Positions 36,501 through 45,918 of a DNA stretch of 60,000 bases are shown here, piece after piece. The first letter of the stretch is position 1; every line of letters begins with the position of its first letter. The notes beneath the pieces were generated by a model. That model was not told the origin of the DNA and ran no database searches. It saw nothing but the letters and a program-made list of their open reading frames with translations. The stretch covers positions 4,110,259 through 4,170,258 of the forward strand of contig OX442320.1 of the NCBI GenBank assembly GCA_949358305.1, given 5' to 3'. Made by a program: the position numbers and the translations under genes. Source of the stretch: Strigamia acuminata. Taxonomy: Eukaryota; Arthropoda; Chilopoda; Geophilomorpha; Linotaeniidae.

Positions 36501-39037
36501 ATATGTGATATTTCTAGTGTTTTATTGCAAGTTTTTGCTTTATTTGCTGTGAAATTTCGAGATTTACTGCAAGATTTCGTTATATTTACTGCAATATTGA
36601 CCGAGATTTTGAGAGATTTATTGCGAGGTTTACTGCAGTGTTGATTACGAGATTTCGAGAAAATTATCGCGAGATTTCACGAGATTTCGTGATGTTTACT
36701 GCAGTGTTTCGCGGTATTTACTGCGAGATTTTGCAATATTTACCACGAGATTTCGAGTGGTTATTGCGAAATTTCGTAATATTTACCGGGACAATCGCCG
36801 CCATATTTCTAACTAATTTACAAGCAGCGCCCAACGTAAACACGTAAAAGTATTTGGTCTTTTGTTTAGTATTGTGTGAGAAATGAGTAAACAATGAGTG
36901 TCCCTTAACTCCGTGTCACCTACAAACATACCAAATCCGAAAAAGAAGCGAAAAGACGACGGGCCGCGGATCCACGCGACGGGATGTGCGCGAAGTGAGG
37001 GTTACTATAAACTAGACGTGAAAGAAAAACTGCGGTTTAAACATCACAGCGGGCGCGGCGACGCGGGCGACGAACCCACGAACAAAGCGAAGCTGGCGGC
37101 GCAGACGACGAGGGAAGTGCGGTCGAATCAGCGCCGACTGCTCACGTCCGTCGGCCTCGAGAGCTACAGCGACTTACTCAAATTCAACCAGTTGAAGTTC
37201 AGGAAAAAACAATTGAAGTTCGCTAAGAGTAAGATACACGACTGGGGGTTGTTCGCTCTCGAGCCGATCGCGGCCGACGAGATGGTCATCGAGTATGTCG
37301 GGCAGATGGTGCGGCCGGTCATCGCCGACATCCGCGAGCGAAAGTACGAGGAGATCGGCATCGGCAGCAGTTACTTGTTCCGAGTCGATTTGGAGACGAT
37401 CATCGATGCGACACGATGCGGCAATTTGGCCAGGTTCATCAATCATAGTTGTAATGTAAGTTTGGCGTTTTTGACTAAATGTCTTGATCGATGTTGTGAA
37501 AAATCTGTGGTGTTAGACTAAAATTTGACTTTTTTTTAGACCAAATATTCGAGTTTTTAGACCAAAATTCGACTTTTTAAGGTCAAAATTCAACTTTTTA
37601 AGATCAGAATTCGACTTTTTAGACCAAAATTTGACAGTTTTTAGCTCAGAAATTGACTAAAAGTGACATTTTAGACAAATGTTCGACATTTTAGACAAAT
37701 ATTTGACATTTTAGACAAATTTTCGACATTTTCGACAAATATTCGACAGTTTTAGGCCAATGTTCGACAGTTTTAGACCGAAATTCGACTTTTTAAACCA
37801 AAATCCCGACTTTTTAAGATCAGAATTCGACTTTTTAGACCAAACTTTGACTTTTTAGACCAAAATTCTACTTATTAGACCAAAATCCGACATTTAAAAT
37901 TAAAATTCTACTTTTTAGACCAGAATCCGACTTTTTAAGATCAGAATTTTACTTTTTAGACCAAAATTTGACAGTTTTTAGCTCAGAAATTGACTAAAAG
38001 TGACATTTTAGACAAACAATCGACATTTTAGACAAATATTTGACATTTTAGACAAATATTCGACAGTTTTAGACAAATATTCGACAGTTTTAGACCAATG
38101 TTCGACAGTTTTAGACCAATGTTCGACAGTTTTAGACCAATGTTCGACAGTTTTAGACCAATGTTCGACAGTTTTAGACCAATGTTCGACAGTTTTAGAC
38201 CGAAATTCGACTTTTTAAACCAAAATCCTACTTTTTAAGATCAGAATTCGACTTTTTAGACCAAAATTTGATTTTTTAGACCAAAATCCGACATTTAAAA
38301 TTAAAATTCTACTTTTTAGACCAGAATCCGACTTTTAAGATCAGAATTCTACTTTTTAGACCAAAATTTGACACTCCTTAGACCAAAATTTGACACACTT
38401 TAGCTCAAATTGACTAAAAGTGACATTTTTGGACAAATAATCGACATTTAAGACAAATACTCGACAGTTTTAGACCAATGCTCGACAGTTTTAGTCCGAC
38501 ATTCGACAGTTTTAGCTCAAAAATTTACTTTTTACGCAAAAGCAACATTTTAGACAAATAATCGATCTTTTTAGACCAATATTCGATGGGTTTAGCCACA
38601 AATTGACATTTTAGACTTATATAACATTGCAGTGACAATTATTGGCCTATAAAAAGTCGAAACTTCGATTATTGGGCTAAAATAATCGATTTTTGGGCTC
38701 TAAACGTCGTTTTTCGAACTTTACTTAGCCTAACATTGGGTTCCAGTCGAGGTTTAGTCATTTAACGAGGGGTTTCGGTCTTGAGGGAAGTATTTGGGTT
38801 AAAAAATGGCTTTATTTTTGAAGAATTTTTTGTAATATTATCGTTTGTGCTTTTATTTTTTAGCCAAATTGTTACGCAAAAGTGATAACGGTCGAAGGAC
38901 AGAAGAAAATAGTTATATATTCGAAACAAGCCATCAACGTAAACGAAGAAATTACGTACGATTATAAATTCCCCATCGAAGATCAGAAGATTCCATGTTT
39001 GTGCGGAGCGCCGCAATGCCGCGGAACATTGAACTAA
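27534..39037 (+). CDS. SETD1: Histone H3K4 methyltransferase SETD1 (COMPASS)
   Basis: Ten exons: 27534-27677, 27887-27985, 28427-28697, 29746-31225, 32119-32248, 32320-32499, 32834-33216, 34707-35464, 36899-37455, 38864-39037. The product has 1391 residues, somewhat shorter than human SETD1A/B (about 1700-1970). It writes H3K4 methylation as the catalytic subunit of the SET1/COMPASS complex. Order: N-terminal [10 protein letters not shown] and YRYDG, an RRM (about 95-170, with [11 protein letters not shown]), a proline/tyrosine-rich region, a [16 protein letters not shown] segment, acidic runs, the N-SET ([21 protein letters not shown] near 1130), SET ([31 protein letters not shown]) and post-SET ([13 protein letters not shown], three zinc cysteines). 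Intron 2 appears to use a GC donor, and the intron 8 acceptor is weak. The last three exons give the firmest identification. Confidence 0.95.
28860..29590. repeat. Minisatellite in SETD1 intron 3
   Basis: About 17 imperfect ~38 bp copies with ataaaatgttcaaaataac then tgaaatatcgagtaattatt. Confidence 0.9.
31320..31960. repeat. Tandem repeat in SETD1 intron 4
   Basis: Imperfect units with aggctaaattttgcaattt followed by tagacc and a variable spacer. A related 'ttagacc' repeat occupies intron 9. Confidence 0.8.
33300..33760. repeat. Minisatellite in SETD1 intron 7, first array
   Basis: About nine near-identical ~30 bp copies with gtgtggattttgttgaattt then taatgaaattt, followed by degenerate copies. 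Confidence 0.9.
33960..34560. repeat. Minisatellite in SETD1 intron 7, second array
   Basis: About thirteen copies of an ~42 bp unit reading ttgttgattttcaacgaatt then cctgacgaattttctcaaat. Two copies share the same variant, which indicates higher-order duplication of a five-to-six-unit block. Confidence 0.9.
35477..35524. repeat. (TTTG)n microsatellite
   Basis: About eleven tetranucleotide copies immediately after the SETD1 exon 8 donor. Reading through it gives a false extension of exon 8 with alternating Cys-Leu-Phe-Val. Confidence 0.95.
35531..36390. mobile_element. pogo/Tigger-like non-autonomous element in SETD1 intron 8
   Basis: The left end cagtcgaattttgttatcga and right end (ending cgttataacgaggttcgactg) form diverged inverted termini of the CAGTCGAA..GTTATAACGA type seen in pogo-group elements. 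The left flank has TA. The right flank is TG, so one copy of the TA duplication may be mutated. There is no transposase frame. It contains a second, nested element at about 35567-35951. Confidence 0.65.
35567..35951. mobile_element. hAT-like fragment nested in the pogo-like element
   Basis: The ends cagtagtgtggtggtac and gcgcgcacaacactg are weak inverted termini. Internal sequence (acatctcgcggtacac-like, agacgagattttcgc) is homologous to the hAT-like element at 40222-41264. No 8 bp target duplication is evident, so the boundaries are approximate. Confidence 0.45.
37500..38620. repeat. Tandem repeat in SETD1 intron 9
   Basis: Dozens of short units of gacagttttagaccaatgtt and aaattcgactttttagacc type, arranged in two long duplicated blocks. 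They lie between the two halves of the SET domain. Confidence 0.85.
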
Positions 39038-40221
39038 AATTCAACGGTTTGTTTGCATTTTCAAAACATTTAGGCCTAATTCAATTTTCATTCAATTTTC
39101 GCTTTTAGGTCGATGAAGAGTTCCTTTTTCTGCACTTTCTGCCACGGTTTTTTGTTAGGGTTATTATTATTATTTTTGTTTTAACTAAATGTTTGAAAGC
39201 GGTCCAATTAATAGATAACCGAACGGGATTCTATTGACATTTCAAATCGCCATCTTGGTTTTGAACTGAGTGAAGTGTAGTGTAGAAGGACCTGTAAATA
39301 ACTCATTGAACTGCGCCTTTTCTTTGTGTTTTTTCTTTGGTTTTCATCGTCGTTTCGTCACAATCATCCACGCAAAGAGACTGGAGAGTTGTTTTGTTTT
39401 TTATTTTTTTGTTTTTTTTCTTCATTTTTTCCGGATAAGAAAAAATACTAGATTGTAAAAATTTAATAAATATAAGATAAGATAGAAAGAAAAAGAGTTT
39501 TTTTGTGTTCATTTGTGATTTGTGCATTTAAGTGAGAGGAGAAAATTCTTTTTTGTTAATTTAATGGGCGATTAATGAAGAATATTGTATATAATGTACG
39601 TAAATGTGAGAAAAATTGCATCAGTGGAAAGTTATTTTTGATTTAGTTCGATTAGTTGAAACACGAAGTGTGTATTGTAATGTTGATTAGCATTTGTCAA
39701 GTATTGTAATATATAATTTGGCATCATCGTTTTTTATTAAAAATAAGCCACTCTGGGTTTGCTTATCTTTCATTTTGGATAAAATTTTTTTTTATTTTTT
39801 TTTTACTTCCTGTCCCGCCTGGCGATGACATTTTGAATGAAGTACGGAGCGTGATCGACATTTTATTGACTTTTTAATCGATTTTTCACATTCGGTGGTA
39901 ACGAAATAATTTTTTTTTGCATTTTAGTAAATTATTATTAAAGTTTTTATTCAAGTTATGTTTCTTGTTTCAGAGATCAATTAAGAAAGGAAAAGTATAC
40001 AAAAATGGCTGCTCGATAAGAAACAGCAATTCACAAAGTTCTGACGGGACTTTTTCTGCCCACTTTTATTGCAGGTGGGAACCAACAGCAGAAAAGATGA
40101 ATTTTCAGCGATAAAAAGAAAAATATGAATTAAAAATTCTATTTTATGTGAAAAAAAATAAAAACTTGCACTAAAAAAATTAAAATGTTCATTTTTTTCG
40201 ACTTTTTTATTGTATTATTTG
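39038..40221. other. SETD1 3' UTR and downstream intergenic DNA
   Basis: No further gene is supported. A candidate polyadenylation signal, aataaa, is at about 39464. A small frame at 39917-40114 has no recognisable features. Confidence 0.5.
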
Positions 40222-41264
40222 CAGTGTTGGGCACGGTACACCCAACGCGTACCGCGGCACAAGTCCGGGATTCTGCGGTACATCTCGCGGTACACAGGAA
40301 AAGGCGAGAAAACACGAGATTCTCGTGTTTTCTCCCGTTTTCCACTTTTTTTTTAAAGTTGATGTTTACACTCATTCATATCGAATTATGGAGCAACCAT
40401 CGCAAACAAATTCTGAATTTAACAAATCACTGGATTTGCTAATCGAAGATGACGAAATTGTTTCTGTTTTTGCTGAATATGAAGATCGATTCGAAACAAT
40501 TCCAAAAAAATTTACACATTCTTGAAAAAGCATAATTTTCTTCGGACATAACTGGCATCGATTTTTAAAGTGCTTCAGTATTCAACTTTAAAGGTCGATG
40601 CCAAGAAACGACCCAAGAAAATTATGCTTTTTCAAGAATGTGTAAAATTTTTTCAAATTGTTTCGAATCGATCTTCATATTGAGCAAAAACAGGAACAAT
40701 TTCGTCATCTTCGATTAGCAAATCCAGTGATTTGTTAAATTGAGAATTAGTTTGCGATGGTTGCTCCATAATACGATATTTCTTTCGGTAGCGGGAATTA
40801 GGCGATGCGAACGATACTGGACTGGATAACGATTGATTTTTATTCAAAATGAGAACACTTTATGTAGTTCGTTTTTACACAAAACTCCATTCTGATTGAA
40901 CGTCGCTACAAATACAATACGCCGGATTGGCTAGAACGGGAGAAAGAGTACAGATTACGTTTATTCAGCGCTAACGTCAAGCATGCGTAATTCAAAGTTC
41001 AGTTGTTGGTCGTTTTTTAATTTCGACGGGTCCTCCATCATGATTTGCCCCCAATTTTGCGCACTCAGTTTGAATGAGTGCAAATTACACTCATTCAAAT
41101 TGAGTACGCAAAATAAAGTGCGGCGACGCCGAGGCCAGGCCATCACACACGGCTTACGCGGTTAACAATTGGCAGCGGTACGGTACCGGTACCTGCGGTA
41201 CTGTTCTTCTGGTACAGGAATGTGTGTACTTCCGGTACAGTACCGCGTACCGTGCCCAACACTG
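40222..41264. mobile_element. hAT-like non-autonomous element with internal inverted duplication
   Basis: The termini cagtgttgggcacggtac and gtaccgtgcccaacactg are perfect inverted repeats of hAT type. The flanks attatttg (40214-40221) and attgtttg (41265-41272) form an 8 bp target duplication with one mismatch, as hAT elements make. Inside, an ~190 bp segment (about 40373-40560) occurs again inverted at about 40602-40790. It encodes the same ~40-residue acidic peptide beginning MEQPSQTNS on both strands, possibly a transposase N-terminal scrap. No full transposase is present. Confidence 0.85.
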
Positions 41265-41548
41265 ATTGTTTGTTTATTTCACACATTTCCCTGGTGTCTG
41301 TTTTTGGCGAAGTCGTCAAAAAGGCAGAAATCGATACGTACACGTTACATAGCGTAAAAAAAGGCACAAATCGCCATTTATAGCCAATTTTGGCTTTTTA
41401 CGGAATAAAAATATTTCTTACGCATTTATGCATTTATCCGGGCCCTACCAATGAATAAACGAGCAACGGATTGCAGGGGAAAGGTTATTTTTTTAATGGA
41501 GAACAAATAGGATTACAAAAGAAATCAAGTACAAGGTATGATACATTT
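41265..41548. other. Short intergenic stretch
   Basis: The part nearest the ICK gene (about 41450-41548) is its 3' UTR. It matches the 3' UTR of the ICK gene at 11796, including a shared stretch reading cctttcccctgcaat on the minus strand. The rest shows nothing. Confidence 0.5.
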
Positions 41549-42352
41549 TTAAGTGATGATATCGGCAGGTGTTACTGCAGCCGTTTGGCATCGTATCGAG
41601 GTCGGCTTTTTCTCGCAGGTTAACCCTTCGCAGCACGTCTTTCTTAAGCACATTCCTCCTTTAGTGACACATTTAGCATTGGCCACACTTTCAAGAAAAT
41701 AAATATTTAAATACCATACTGAGTTTTGTTCCATGCTTCGAAATTCTTATACAGTCGAAACTCTTTATAACGAATCGTTAAAACGAATTAGCTGAAAAAA
41801 ATAAAATGTCATCATAAACAACATTATTTATTCATAAAATCATGTTAATTTTATTCCGATTCTTAAAAACTGTTGAAATTGTTAAAACGGGACAAATTAA
41901 ACTCAACTGCTACAATTGGTAGCTTCTTGCCATTGTTAATGGCATTAAAAATGTTCAACTTGTCCTAAATCAAAATTTCTTTTCATTTGGCAGCCATTTT
42001 AAAACAGAAATTTTTTCATTTTTTCTAAATGTGTTCCTAACATGGGCATAAGATGTTGTGAGTCATGTGATCAGTTTTGAAAATTCGTTATAACGAGGGC
42101 TTGTTGGTATTACAGTGTACCTGAAAACCTGTTCGTTATAACGAATAATTCGTTATATCGAAATTCGTTATAACGAAAATATTTAACATGGTGTTCTATG
42201 GCTGGCCAACCAAGTCATTTTAAACAATTCGTTATAGCGATAATTCGTTATATCGCGATTCGTTATAAAGAGTTTCGACTGTACAGTACTTACAGTATCA
42301 TGGCTGACAGAGTGAAGAATAAACAGAGCAAAGCCAAAACAGTTCCTTTCAT
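41549..42352 (-). CDS. Secreted cystine-knot (ICK type) peptide, two exons
   Basis: Exons 42352-42294 (signal peptide, MKGTVLALL start) and 41687-41549 splice in phase to 65 residues. The mature part has C-X6-C-X4-CC-X4-C-X8-C, identical spacing to the 43064 gene, and a neutral C-terminal extension of about ten residues. The signal exon closely matches those at 11796 and 43064. The 606 bp intron is almost wholly a pogo-like MITE (41752-42281) whose right end lies 6 bp from the splice donor. The knot assignment is from spacing. Whether it is antimicrobial, venom or regulatory cannot be told. Confidence 0.78.
41752..42281. mobile_element. pogo/Tigger-like MITE in ICK intron, TA duplication
   Basis: A 530 bp element with inverted termini cagtcgaaactctttataac at both ends, flanked by TA at 41750-41751 and 42282-42283. 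The internal sequence is AT-rich with repeated cgttata motifs and has no transposase. Confidence 0.9.
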
Positions 42353-43063
42353 TTTCAGGGTTGGATGTCGATGGTTAACAGATTTCTATCCTGTTTAGTT
42401 TATAATGAAACCTTATTAGGCAATTAAGTATGTAATAAAATTTCTAAGGTATGTGAATATAAAATATAGACACGCGAGTCAACCCACGGCAGACATGTTG
42501 TCGTGTATTTAAGTCATTTTGTGTGTTTCGGTTCCCATTCGATTCGTTTCTCGCTGTAGCCGCCATCAAATTGTAGCTGCGGCTATTATTCGAGGACGGC
42601 TCTCATATTAAATCGCCTCTCTCCATTGCGGCTCTTATTCAAGGGCGACTACAAATCGAGGGCAACTCTTAATCGATAAAATACGGTCTATTTAATATTA
42701 GTTGTGCGCAGTGTTTTTTAGTAGACGTTTCTTCTGTATTTTCTTTTTGCTCTTTTGTTTTGCGTTTAGTTTTTGACTATCAGAGCTTTTGTTCTGGAGA
42801 TATTTGCATTTTTAATCAATTTTTGTTCGAAAGATCATGTTTCGTGAGACACCTTGTGTGTAAATGATGTATAAATTGTAAAGATATTTACATAAATTTT
42901 ATTTCAAACTAAATTTAATAAGCTATATGTTATTAGATCTCATCAGAAAGAATTGAATTAAAAATAATTAAGGCATTTGTTCTTCTAAAGTGGACTCAAA
43001 TTGCATCCTGATATACATAAAAATAGAAACCTATCACACCATCACAAACATCCTACTCTGAAA
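42353..43063. other. Intergenic, with dispersed repeat block
   Basis: Contains a block at about 42555-42680 of cggctattattcgagg-type units like those at 6705-6775 and 11075-11170. The last ~100 bp before the next ICK gene resemble the promoter region upstream of 11796. Confidence 0.45.
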
Positions 43064-43296
43064 ATGAAAGCAACTGTCTTGGCTTTGCTGTTTCTAGTCC
43101 TCGCTGTGTCAGCCATGACACTGTAAGTATAAGAAGCATTTCTAAGCATCGAAAAAAACTCAATAATTATTCTCTTTACAGTGTGACCAATGTTGGCGCC
43201 GAGAACTGTGCTAATAAAGACGAGTCTTGCTCCTTTGCTAAATGTTGCGAAGAGCTAACGTGCAAAAAGCGACCCAGGTCGAATACGTGCGAGTAG
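43064..43296 (+). CDS. Secreted cystine-knot (ICK type) peptide, two exons
   Basis: Exons 43064-43122 and 43182-43296 (donor gtaagt, acceptor tttacag) encode 57 residues: a signal peptide of about 20 residues, a short acidic spacer and a six-cysteine mature part with C-X6-C-X4-CC-X4-C-X8-C and a basic C-terminal loop. This is the cleanest intact member of the family here. Its intron and signal exon are nearly the same as at 11796. Its 3' UTR is cut at 43360, where importin-alpha sequence begins on the opposite strand. So its original polyadenylation region, still present in sister genes, has been replaced. Confidence 0.8.
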
Positions 43297-43360
43297 AAGA
43301 AGTTAAAAATCATACCGGACATCGCAAATTGAAAATGTACCTCCACAATTTAACATTTCT

Positions 43361-44036
43361 ATGACCCACGTTAAGTTTTGTAGAAATAAAATGGGAATCT
43401 CCCGATGTATTAAAGCGAGTAATGGTTGAACTACACCCAAAGAAATAACATAGTCTCGTAACCCGGGACCATCTCCAATAATGTTTCCTAGTGCCCAAAC
43501 AGCTTGCTCGCAGACATTCTGATGCGGAGAATGTAAAAGCTGTATGAATAATGGCACCGCTCCTAAGACAGATTGAGAATTGGATTTAAAATTATTCAAA
43601 ATGTGTCGGTAAAACACGTTTCATACAAGAAATACCTGCAATTACAACCGCTTGCATCTGTTGCGACGTGCCACATGCAATATTCGTCAATACCCACGCA
43701 GCTTCGAATTGAAGAGATTCACTAAAATTGAAATTGGTAGTATTCTGGATTGAGTCAAATCGTCTATTAGACGATCTGTACCCCTGCATAAAAGCTTTCT
43801 AAGAGTTTGCACAGCACGTAATTGTACGGCTGGTTCATCACTGCTCGCGTTTAAAACTATCGTTTCCAAACTGCTGGGGTCGTTAAGACCTTCGTCAGTT
43901 TCGTCTTCCATGGGCGAGTCTGCTTGCGCAGTTTCATCTTCGTCAGTCGAGTGTGCTTGCGTAGATTCGTCTTTGCTTTGTTTCAATAAAGATCCATCAC
44001 TTTTACTTTCTGTCAGCTCCACGGTCACTGTGGAAT
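43361..44036 (-). pseudogene. Importin subunit alpha fragment (N-terminal part)
   Basis: On the minus strand this encodes the start of an importin-alpha of the KPNA3/4 type. It shows a degenerate IBB-like segment, then SSLETIVLNASSDEP, then SLQFEAAWVLTNIACGTS, then (after an intron, 43636/43562) [23 protein letters not shown] and [12 protein letters not shown]. The frame is broken after RILPI, where about ten residues of the first armadillo region are missing. The sequence stops dead at 43361 inside armadillo repeat 4, at the junction with the ICK 3' UTR. Basic residues of the IBB domain are largely replaced. Functional importin-alpha is about 520 residues with ten ARM repeats, so this is a truncated, decayed copy. 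Confidence 0.8.
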
Positions 44037-44697
44037 CTTATGTCTCATTCAGATATTGTTGTCTGTGTTAAGCTTCTAAATTTGGGCTTAGTTCAGTGGA
44101 GCTTAATCCCTGTATTCAAAAGAAAATAAAAGACATTCTTTTACTGAAAGCTACTTGAATAGTTTTTATTTAAGAAGTAAGGTTGCCTAGTATTGGGTTG
44201 CTAGGCATTATATATTGTTAAGTTATTCCTCGATTCAAGATTGTTACGCTACGGTAGTGTTGTACGAGTATTAGACATAACTCCGCCCTTACGATTATGA
44301 TGCTGTGATTATTATTATTTATGATTATTGATTCTATTGAATCAATAGCTTAATAATAGTTACTTTTATCTCCTAATAAATAATCAGAAATTTATTTATC
44401 GTATAAAACTTTATACATTTGTATTTATTTAAATCTCGTGAAGTTTTAGCCGACCGCCGCCATCTAGTGTCGATCTTAGAACGAGGACGGTTGCATAACG
44501 CTACATATGAAGTGTTTGTGATTTGAGGACGTGACATCACCGAATCAAAACACAAACACCTAAATCACTGAAAACACGACTTTTTGAATGCACAGTTTCT
44601 TTATTAAACAATTCGATTCTCAATCGTTAATTAATTATTCAATAAACATTTTAAACCTAAATTAAAAGCTATTCATTGACATTGTTTGCCGAAACTG
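44037..44697. other. Intergenic stretch
   Basis: No supported gene. AT-rich, with a small minus-strand frame at 44373-44555 without features. Confidence 0.4.
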
Positions 44698-44978
44698 CTA
44701 CTTCGGAACGCAGTAATCCCATTTTCCGGTAGTAGTGTAACACCAATTGTATTTGTATCCATGTCTGCCACAAGCATGATTGGATTTACAATTCCTTCCG
44801 AGCGATGTTTTGCCAGGAGCAGCATTGCAATAATCCCAAGACGATTTCTGAAATTAAAATCAATTTTTATATCAGCCCAAAGTCTAAATTAATACCCAAA
44901 CCTTACAGTATAACACCAATAATACGCAGTATTCACTGAGTTACATTCAGCAGTGCAGACTCCATTGTATGATGTCCT

Positions 44979-45589
44979 CTGCAAATAAACAGAAAGAGAG
45001 CACAAGAAAAACTATACTTAGCTTCAACAGAAACATTTTGAACACAATCAAGTCTACTTAGTTACAAATGAAACGGCTTCAACCCAAACAAGTGATAAAA
45101 TATTGTTATCACTGACAATTTTTCTTGCCGCTCTTCCATCCCCTGAAGGTCTTTTTTGGTGTTGAGGGCACCAAAAAAGCCCTTTTGCACTCTTTCTTCC
45201 GAATAAACGTCTAAAAATTTTGACGATTGATGTTGCGTCTGGCCAATCAGATGGTTTCATTGAAACCTGGCATTGGATCTAGTTCTAGAACTAGTTGCAG
45301 AATCCGAAAATGGCGGCCTGTTTGCACGTGGCAAAGTCTTGCCAACCAGACGTGAATCGACGAGAGTTGGAATCGATCGTGATTGGCTGGCCGCAAGACC
45401 TTTCGTTGCGTTGCGTCGCTTGCTTCAACTTGGAGTTGAAGCAGGAATTGGTGTCAACGTCAAGAATTTTTGGATGCAAGCCGCTTGCGTTGCGTCAGTT
45501 TTCTTGAGAAATTCATAAAATCCAGATGATATTGTGTAGTGTTCAACTCCGAATGGCACTATAGAAAAGAAAATGTTAAAAAGTCAGTT
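44979..45589. other. Intron-like stretch without recognised exon
   Basis: Contains short GC-richer segments (45054-45260 and 45273-45518) open on one or both strands, and a palindrome tctagttctagaactag at about 45277-45293. Nothing here resembles the missing EFF exon. Confidence 0.35.
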
Positions 45590-45663
45590 TGTGAGTGTTC
45601 GGACGGACCCCACGTGGTCAGGGGAGGGCCACGGGACGCTGGACGCAACACACACTATGAAAT

Positions 45664-45797
45664 TGTGGTGGTCGCTAGGTGGCGACAGTTATCCGGCAAG
45701 GTCACATGCACCTGATTACGTCAGGACGACCTTGCCGGCATTGAATAAACGACACGCGTACTATACACATCGTTGTCCGTCTTTAACAAACACAACA
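45664..45797 (+). repeat. 5' LTR, gypsy element A
   Basis: 134 bp, identical to the 3' LTR. It contains an AATAAA signal near its end. Confidence 0.97.
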
Positions 45798-45918
45798 TGG
45801 TGTCAAGAGTGGTTGGTGGTGGATTTGCGTGGCGAGAGAGGTGATTCCGTGGTGGCGATACGCGAGGACGAGTTTGGTGAGGTTTTGAACAGTGAAAGTG
45901 GCGGGCGAGACGGCCAAG

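Noticed and set aside
45054-45518. Candidate EFF exon for the inverted gene
   Set aside because: Its translated frames have none of the EFF landmarks (SEFF, SDGxYSI, TTSK).
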